From NCBI RefSeq assembly GCF_043290135.1, contig NC_134710.1, positions 322,187,017 to 322,251,016 of the forward strand: 64,000 bases of DNA, read 5' to 3'. The notes under the pieces are model-generated. The model saw only the letters and a program-made list of their open reading frames with translations. It ran no database searches and was not told the origin of the DNA. Origin of the DNA: Rhipicephalus microplus. Lineage: Eukaryota; Arthropoda; Arachnida; Ixodida; Ixodidae. A program made the translations under genes and the position numbers. Numbering within the stretch: the first letter of the stretch is position 1; every line of letters begins with the position of its first letter. Shown piece after piece: positions 56,886-64,000 of this stretch.

Positions 56886-57433
56886 ACGACTAACAGAAGC
56901 TGCTTTGGCTTTGAAGGGGCGAAGCACTTTAGGACAGAGTCTTGTCTGACCGCAGTGCCCATCATGAAGATATTCATGTATATGAGACAAAAAAGTTCAG
57001 CAACGGACCATTATTAGGCATAATAAAGACATAACATTATAAAACACCTAGCAGCACAAATTCTTCACACCATGCAGTCGGCGACTTCCACGTCCACACT
57101 GTGGACCTTAGAATCTCGCTTTTGCGTCAATGGCCATTGTCTGCTGACATGGTATATAGAGAACCATTGCTACATAGTGCAAACATATATGAAGGTGAAT
57201 AAAAAATATTTACAATTGACGAACAACAACTCTAAATGTTACGAAACAATATAAAACACCTACGAGATCAACCATCCGTACTAGTCGGTATCATCAACGT
57301 AGAAGTTGTATACCATAGTACCCAGTCCTGCCCAGTCATCATCATTCGCTTCGTGAAGATGCGTGATTTTAAAAATGATCTCTTGAAGAAAGTATGCGCA
57401 TCGGTTGGTGGCAACGCTGGGTGAAGCTGACGC
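56886..57433. other. No gene; dispersed GGGGCGAAGC motif at 56,914
   Basis: AAGGGGCGAAGCACTTT at 56,914-56,930 matches motifs at 25,051 and 42,528 (reverse). The rest shows no gene. Confidence 0.4.
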
Positions 57434-57446
57434 AAGAACACATTAT

Positions 57447-57685
57447 GCCCCGCCTCGGTGGTCTAGTGGCTAAGGTACCCGGCTGCTGACGCGCAGGTTT
57501 GGGTTCAAATCCCGGCTGTGGCGGCTGCATTTCCGATGGAGGCGGGAATGTTGTGGGCCCGTGTGTTCAGATTGGGTGCACGTTGAAGAGCCCCAGGTGG
57601 TCGAAATTTCCGGAGCCCTCTACTACGGCGTCTCTCATAATCATATGGTGGTTTTGGGACGTTAAACCCCACATATATATCAATC
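57447..57685 (+). mobile_element. Ruka-like SINE, full-length
   Basis: Head GCCCCGCCTCGGTGGTCTAG, B box GGGTTCAAATCCC, complete body, tail ending ACCCCACATATATATCAATC. Flanked by AAGAACACATTAT (57,434-57,446) and AAGAACATAATAT (57,686-57,698), an imperfect target duplication. Confidence 0.92.
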
Positions 57686-57698
57686 AAGAACATAATAT

Positions 57699-57950
57699 GT
57701 TTATAAACAAGCAAAGAAGTCACGGGGCCGTAGAATACGAAAATTACGCCATACTGTTTCGGTTGATCTTGAGCATTATTTGAACAATGTGATGCTGCGC
57801 TTTTTAAGAGCATAAACGCAGGATGACAATGAAACAGTCCGAGTAATTTATGAGCGTGCCCTTTTTAATTATTAGTGCAGAATTCAACAGCTGCACGCCC
57901 CCCCACGCCCCCCCCCCCCAATTTTCTTCGCGCAATGCAGATAATAATGA
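57699..57950. other. No gene recognised
   Basis: A C-rich run at 57,895-57,920 is the only feature. Confidence 0.4.
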
Positions 57951-58335
57951 CAAAGCGAGAGGTGAAGAGGGAAGCCGGGAGGTTCACCAGGTATAAACAT
58001 CCGACTTGTTACCCAGCACTGGTGTTGTGGTGGGGAAAGAGGGGTCGCAAAAAGGTTGTATAGAAAGAAAGAGAGAGAGAGAGAAAGAAATGAAAAGAAA
58101 TGGAGAGAGAAAAACACATCCACAAGCAAGATTAAAGAAACAACATATACAGGAAAGGTGTTCTGGCAAAAGTCGTTCATAAAGTCTTGTAGATCGCAAA
58201 ATTCGTAGTAAAACTTGAAGGGCCTTCTTGTGCCATGTTGCGTTCTGTCGATTGCTTAAAATTATTTCTGCCAACAAAGGTCGGTCATGCAACATCTTGA
58301 GCATGGTGCAAAGGCATACAGTCGCTGTGCATTAT
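57951..58335 (-). mobile_element. R1/I-type LINE tail, same family as 40 kb
   Basis: Plus-strand GGGAGGTTCACCAGGT (57,977) is the 3' UTR block shared with 40,040 (GGGAGGTTAACCAGATG). The minus strand then encodes KKALQVLLRILRSTRLYE and related sequence seen near the end of these ORF2 proteins. The purine run at 58,060-58,110 lies inside its 3' UTR. 5'-truncated. Confidence 0.6.
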
Positions 58336-59226
58336 ACTGTAGGCAGTCGCAAACACTAAGCCCAGTTGTTTTTTCATCGCCACGATGGTCACAGCATAAG
58401 GTGTCGGCGAAAATGGCGGCACTGCAGTCTCCGATGTCAGTCTTACGCCATGTAGATGAACACAAGATGCTTTTACTGCTATAAAAATAAAGAACACGTT
58501 GAGTTGAACGCAAAAATGTTCTTGCAAGTAGTGCACAAGCATGCCGCAATTATTGGACAGTTTAAGTTGTATGCAATATAATATCGAATGGACATTGTTT
58601 TTGACAAAGCGTTGTGCTATACAAAACATTTGAAGCTGAAATTATCAAACGACCTCAAGTCATTGATACGAGTGGTGTATTCTGCGTTTAAAAATATTAT
58701 AAGTGCCAGAATATTCGCGGCCATATTCGTTTCATGGGGTAAGGCGTGCAGTTTTCGGTGACACGGCATAGTGCTTTCTTTTACATTTCGCACACACACA
58801 AAAAGGGAACTGATCTCACGCTCTGTTACTCCTGAATCAACGCAGCTACGCAAGAGGTATACTCTTACATCTCGGTCATTTTTATAGCTGTGTTTACGAG
58901 TATAGGTGGATATGACTTATAAAGATGAGTATTTCTTTTAGGGTAATATTTTGAAATGTACAATAAAAAGTGTTGTCCATCTTTGTTTTCAGCAAAAAAC
59001 AACACCACATGTTTTCTTATTTCGGGTAATTAAAGTCCACTACCAGGTTCATAATTTCAATTTTGCCTTCACGTACCATGAAAATGTCTCGTCAGACAAT
59101 TTTTTAAAAACATATAAAAAGAGAGGTCAGTGCCAATGCGTTGCGCCAGCTACCTCCTCTTCTCATGCATGATATTTGTCATAGCAAAACAGAGAACAAG
59201 CACAAAACTATCCAAAGGAACTTGGG
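58336..59226. other. No gene recognised
   Basis: No domain-bearing frames or element ends recognised. Confidence 0.4.
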
Positions 59227-59334
59227 ATGTAAAGAGAGCGCAAAAGATATAGACAAGGACAGAGGAAGAGAAGACACCACGCTGATGTCGTCTCTTCTTC
59301 CGTCCTTGTCTGTATTTTTGTGCTGTTTTTACAT
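59227..59334. mobile_element. Foldback element, about 50-bp arms
   Basis: The left arm (59,227-59,276: ATGTAAAG, GACAAGGACAGAGGAAGAG, GACAC) and the right arm (59,285-59,334: TGTCGTCTCTTCTTCCGTCC, CTTGTCTG, TTTACAT) pair over about 50 bp with a few mismatches around an 8-bp loop. It is a palindromic miniature element or foldback repeat. The frames across it are mirror images of each other. Confidence 0.72.
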
Positions 59335-59635
59335 TACAACCGTGAGCCACCAAGTAGCCCAACTTTCGCTATTATTGCAAAGGAACTTACTAAAAACATG
59401 CGCACTAAGTCCGTGCTCGTCAATACAAGAAAGTGTCCATGCAAGAGAGAAGTGTAAATCATAGGCTTTTTATCAATGCACCTAAACAACGGAGCACAAT
59501 GAATGCCGTGAGTTGCTTTCGTCTTACGAAAAAGAGGTGCCTGATATTATTCAGTTATTGTCGCAGGCATGTAAATGTTTTTTTTTTCTTTTAGCCTTCT
59601 CCTGATCGTTTTTTTTTCTTTTCTACCTTCCACAA
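59335..59635. other. No gene recognised
   Basis: Nothing supported except T-rich runs at 59,578-59,625. Confidence 0.4.
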
Positions 59636-59790
59636 TTATTGTTGGGGTTTTACGTCCCAAATCCACGACCCAATTATGAGTGACATCACAGTTTAGCACT
59701 GCGGAAGTTTCGAAATCCTGGGTTTCCTTAACGTCTGCCTAAATGTAAGTGCGAGAAACACTATAGCGTTTTGCCCCTGTTGTTTCTTAC
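59636..59790 (-). mobile_element. Divergent SINE 3' body fragment
   Basis: GTTGGGGTTTTACGTCCCAAATCCACGA, CAATTATGAGTGACA and TGCGGAAGTTTCGAAATCCTG match the SINE tail-side body with many changes. The head is missing. Old copy. Confidence 0.6.
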
Positions 59791-61650
59791 CATTCGACTA
59801 CGTTAAGCGCTTGCACAGTACGGTGTAACTAACGGGCTATTTATCGTCCGCTTAGCCTTTATCTCTCTCTTTCTCTTTTATTTCATTTTCAAATATTGTT
59901 TTTTGATGAAGCAGCAATCCCGTGCACGATCATGCGGTTTCGCAGTCGCGGGACAGGTTTTCATACTTTTACAGTATTCCTTTCTACCAGAAAACGTAAA
60001 CACACAATGTGCATCGCGCTGCAAACGAATAATTTCAACGGCTCTGTACATCGATGGGCGCACATCACATCTGCACGACTCGAACGACAATTAAAGGGTG
60101 AGCTTAATCCCTTTAAAACCGTGATTCGGATATCACACATTAACTTACGCTTACTCGCATCTTCTCAACTGACTTACATTTAGCTACACTTTGTTTTATA
60201 CAAAGAAATGGTCCTTCTCGTTAAAAAAAAAAAAAAAAAAACTTGGTGATAATCTCGTACGCGATCGTAGATTGGTCGACGAGAATGCGTACTCATGGTC
60301 TTTGGTGTGTTTTATTGTGTTTTTTTCTTCGAGATACACCATAGTTTTCTTGCGATTGAGAGCGCGTACGGCGACACGAGGCGGCCTCTCACGGCGACCA
60401 CGGTAACTGTAGCTCACGCGATGCTCAAACCAGTCAATAATCGTAATTTTTCGTATATGGCGTGGCCATTTGGGTATATGGCATTATTGGTAAAGGGAAA
60501 AGGGAATGATGTCTAGCTGAGTTTGAGAATTACATGTAAATGTTAAGGCGCTTTCTACGTCATAACACCAGAAGCCTCGACAGCAGATCGGTGACGCTTT
60601 CGTAGACGCGGAAAACGCATTGCATGGCCCCTTTAAATTGACTTCACGGACCTAATACCTTATAGACTAATTCAGTTAGAAGAATTTGGGCCCTTGATTA
60701 CCAAAAGCCCTGCATAAGCACGCTTTTTTAGCACTAATATATTTTCTGGGTGACAACAACATAATTTTCCGTATGTTTGGCTCACTCACTTTAACATCAA
60801 CGCTACCTTGATTGATATGTGTGTAGGTGATGGGGCCACTGTAAGTTGTGCGTGCTTTATACGTGCACTGACTTGATAACTCCTATATAACTTTAGAGAG
60901 ATATAGCATACCTTGACCCGTGATCCACCAGAGTTTACTGTGGTAAGGCGTGTGCGCATGCGTTATTGAAACAGATCGTGACGAATATGCGCCTCATGTT
61001 AGCGTTCATAACTACAGCGCTAAGCCACTAGAAATAACAAAAGACGCACTATTCATGACGTTCGATTTCGCAGACACAGTGATCATTGTGCAAGGTGAGC
61101 CGTGTCTACAAAAACTCAGTACGTTTATTTTCTCCCACTACAATCAGCCAGACGGTAAGACAATGAAATTTAGCAGTCTAGACACGCTTTCGTCGCAAGC
61201 ACCATGATCGTCCGACGACGGAGTGGCTAAGATTTCTGGATCTCAGCGATGGGCGGCTGTCAGAGATTGGGCGGGTCGTCGTCTTGGCTGAACAAGGAAA
61301 TCGTTGGAGCAATGATATACGGCTTTCAACAAAGTAGTTCTTCCCAGAAATGCGTATTTCGCCACGACTGACGTTTCTTTTCCTTTCCTTTTGTTTCCCA
61401 TGAATGCCGATATTCGCAAACGCTTTGTTATTCCCTTGACTGAGCTAAAAGCCATCAATTGGAAGGCGAAACTCCCTGGCTGCTGCAGCCGTGGTCGGCT
61501 GAGCTTTCAAGGGCGCCAACCCTTGCAACGCTTCTCTTTTTGTCAACTTATTATTGGATGTCTAAGCATGACTGTTAAAATTTTTGTACACTAAACACTA
61601 CTGATAGCAACGAGCAAACAAGGCGATCCGCCTCGCACGCGTTGCTTCAG
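59791..61650. other. No gene recognised
   Basis: An A-run at 60,222-60,241 could be the tail of a lost retroelement. A frame at about 60,975-61,093 ends at a good splice-donor-like CAAGGTGAGC but has no known domain or clear acceptor, so I do not call an exon. Confidence 0.4.
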
Positions 61651-62433
61651 ATGTTTTAAAGGGGTCGTGACACCCAATGTTCAACCATAATCTGTGTTGC
61701 GTGCGTTGTTCCTTGTACGTTTACAAAAGAAGCTGATGAAATTTCAGCGCATTCGGTCCTGCCAGTAATTTATGATAGAATATTTTTTATGAACGAGCGA
61801 GTGGCCAAGTGGTCGGGCAACACTGGCGCGCTCGCTAACCGTGACGTGACGAATCGCTTGCTACGCGAGCTTCTGCATGATGTGCAGTACGGAGGGTGAA
61901 CGTGTTTAATTGTCAGCTGCGCTCTCAATCGAGTTGTTTCGGCGTTGTGCAACGTGCCACTCGAACTGGTTGACTTGCAGCGGTAGAAGCCATGCCACTG
62001 CGTCGCCCATGCTGCGCTGTTGGGCGCCAGAGCACACCGAGTAGGGAGAGTACTAGCGTCGCACTATAGCGCCGCACTGAGTATTATCGGCGTCAAATGA
62101 AACACGAAAAGCGGCAAGCCTTCGAGACAGTGTAGTGCGCTCCGTCTAGTTATCACCGTTGATAGGCGCGCGCATATTGTTCGACAGCTCTGCGCATATA
62201 TGCGTGCCTGTCCGCGGTGACAGGTGGACGGCACGCATTACACCATCGCGAAGGCTTGCAGCTGTTCGGGTTTCATTTGACGCTGACAGTACATGTCGTT
62301 TGCTTCAGATAATGCTTACATACATGCCGCACGTATACCAAAAGATGCAAAATCAACGGTCAGGACGCGCAGAACTGTTACTACCACTTACTAAGTTGTG
62401 CATCCACGTATTCTAGCTAACAAAACTGTGCAT

Positions 62434-62671
62434 TGATTGATATGTGGATTTAACGTCCCAAAACCACTATATGATTATGAGAGACGCCGTAGTGGAGGGC
62501 TCCAGAAATTTAGACCACCTGGAGTTCTTTAACGTGCACCCAAATCTGAGCACACGGGCCTACAACATTTCCGCCTCCATCGGAAATGCAGCCGCCGCAG
62601 CCGGGATTTGAACCCGCTCCCTGCGGGTCAGCAGCCGAGTACCTTAGCCACTAGACCACCGCGGCGGGGCG
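62434..62671 (-). mobile_element. Ruka-like SINE, full-length, recent
   Basis: The minus-strand copy has the full head (CCTTAGCCACTAGACCACCGCGG as plus), body and TGATTGATATGTGG tail. It is flanked by perfect 14-bp copies of ACAAAACTGTGCAT (62,420-62,433 and 62,672-62,685). The perfect duplication marks it as one of the youngest insertions in the window. Confidence 0.95.
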
Positions 62672-62782
62672 ACAAAACTGTGCATGCTTTACCTATTCAT
62701 TTGCACAAAGAGTGCTCGTGGATGCAGCGTCTCCAAATCGTTAAGCTCGCTTGTCAACCTGGCACGCTTGCAATAAAGCTAC

Positions 62783-63195
62783 TTACCATTGCGGAGGGCC
62801 ATCAGCAACGTCTACCACATCACCGAGGTTGTTGGCATCTGGGTTTGCCCCGTCTTCAGCGCTTTCTTCACTCGAGCTGGTGGCGATGGGTTCGAAATCA
62901 AAATGCGCCGCGTACACGACGTCGTCGCCGCTTCTGCTGCTCGATGAATCATTGCCCGAAACTTGAGCTGCTGATGGTGGCAACAACATGGCGATGGTAC
63001 CGGCGCCACTTCGAAACACTTGCGACTCGTGCGAACCACGCGGTAAGCAACACTCGCAACACAGTGAACACACTGACCGTGTGCCGAAGGGGCCGCTTGG
63101 TAGGAGACGACGGCGGCACTGCTCCCATCGGTTTCTGACGTCACGCACGCCATGGCAAAAGGGCAGTCGCCACTGTGGGTGGAGTTTATAGTCAA
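62783..63195 (-). CDS. Possible exon inside the TIR element, unknown product
   Basis: The open minus-strand sequence includes MACVTSETDGSSAAVV, a Cys-rich stretch and, in an overlapping frame, SSSSRSGDDVVYAAHFDFEP and SSSEESAEDGANPDANN, which is acidic and Ser-rich. It runs into CAATGGTAAGTAGC near 62,775, a good splice-donor match. G+C content is higher than in the surroundings. Two frames are open, so I cannot choose one. It may be a first exon of a transposase or a host promoter-proximal exon captured in the element. I do not recognise the protein. Confidence 0.25.
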
Positions 63196-63302
63196 AGACT
63201 TCTACGGCTTATTTTTCACTGAAATAATCTTTCACAGTCCAGTTCTCACACGTGTACTAGCATATTCGATCCTCTACCTTCGACATGTCACAACTCCTTT
63301 AA

Positions 63303-64000
63303 CAACATCACGGAAACTGATCGCAGTAATTGATACAACTCTAAATTAGTATTCGTATTTATGAAAATTTCTTTTTGGATGTCACTGAGTTACTTCAACC
63401 TGTGTGAAACCGCAAATGTTTTTGTAGAGTGGTCACATATTTTTACAGTGCTGATCTTAATATGAGAACGTTATTCGAAGTACTATTCAAAACAGCTGTA
63501 TGCCGTATGTCCACATACAAGGCGGCCAATGAGTAGACCGCGTCATATTCGCGCGTCGTATCTCCTTATACATTAAAAACAGGTTTGGTGTATAATGCCT
63601 GCGACAAGCCCAATATAGCCACTGGTTTATTTTGTTTCTGACCTATTAAAGTGCTAAGGACAAGCGTTGGATACGGTGTATACTGGTGTAAGGCCATTAT
63701 TCGACGATATTGCTTAAACATATGGAAGGGTTTCAAGACGCAACGCCCTCATAAAGGCGGGTGCACACATACTGTTCCTATTCTTAAAAATTGTTTTTAT
63801 AATCGGAATGTCTGTCGGTGAAAGGCGTGGTTTGAGCGATGTTTTTTCTTACGAGCTTAAGAGAGGAAAGCTACCTAACGCTGAAATGTATCTCCTTACT
63901 CGTTAAGTATTCACGGAAGAAGACATTCGTTAATGACATTATGAAGTAAAACGAAATGGAGAAAATTAGATTATTAGATCTTCGTATAGATTACCGATAC
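63303..64000. other. No gene recognised
   Basis: A+T-rich end of the window with no supported features. Confidence 0.4.

Larger units (their letters stand above)
61656..63302. mobile_element. 1.65-kb element with imperfect TIRs, SINE nested inside
   Basis: Left end TTAAAGGGGTCGTGACACCC (61,656-61,675) and right end, read inward, TTAAAGGAGTTGTGACATGT match at about 16 of 20 positions. TTAA is present at both extreme ends. Without the SINE and its duplication the element is about 1.4 kb. Inside, the minus strand has an open stretch (63,195-62,783) rich in Ser/Asp/Glu followed by a splice-donor-like CAATGGTAAGTAGC. This may be a leftover transposase exon, but I recognise no domain. Class unknown; possibly a non-autonomous DNA transposon. 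Confidence 0.5.

Overview
This is eukaryotic genomic DNA, most likely from a hard (ixodid) tick. The best evidence is at least five near-full-length copies, plus fragments, of a tRNA-derived SINE. It has an A-box/B-box head, a long conserved body and an ATCAATCA-type tail, and it matches my memory of the tick Ruka family. Dense nested retroelements, CR1-like LINEs ending in TTTA-type tails, and long (TATC)n arrays fit the same source. No search was run, so the species is not determined. I see no host gene, rRNA or functional tRNA that I can support; the window is almost entirely transposable elements, their decayed remains, simple repeats and featureless A+T-rich DNA.

Layout. 0-9 kb: mostly featureless, with SINE pieces, a possible LTR-retrotransposon leader plus gag-like ORF on the minus strand (about 2.0-3.3 kb) and a 66-bp tandem repeat (4.6 kb). 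9.08-18.70 kb: a Ty3/Gypsy element with 152-bp LTRs, dead through frameshifts, stops and lost catalytic residues. Its 3' LTR is split by an apparently intact 4.46-kb CR1-like LINE on the minus strand. The Gypsy element itself sits in an older dispersed repeat. 18.7-34.7 kb: SINEs, two copies of a 0.65-kb dispersed repeat, a (TATC)n block, and a TIR-bearing repeat. 34.8-39.8 kb: a second, decayed CR1-like LINE carrying a third LINE fragment inside its ORF1, with a 17-bp target duplication. 40.0-40.5 kb: R1/I-type LINE tail. 41.8-44.3 kb: minisatellite and tetranucleotide arrays. 44.4-50.3 kb: a second dead Gypsy element apparently split by a third CR1-like LINE. 50.4-64 kb: sparse repeats, inverted and tandem repeat families, a second TIR-repeat copy, an R1/I-type LINE tail, a foldback element, and a 1.65-kb TIR element with a SINE inserted in it.

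The most interesting biology is in the two CR1-like LINEs. Each has an ORF1 that begins with a short hydrophobic leader followed directly by a 2A ribosome-skipping motif (SGDVESNPGP and SGDIEQNPGP). In each, ORF1 and ORF2 lie in the same reading frame, separated by one UAG. In the intact copy no in-frame AUG occurs after that UAG until past the endonuclease domain. ORF2 would therefore need stop-codon readthrough, a non-AUG start or reinitiation. The decayed copy has UAG CAA UCA, which fits the tobamovirus-type readthrough consensus UAG CAR YYA. One mRNA may thus use two recoding events: 2A skipping at the N-terminus and UAG readthrough between the ORFs.
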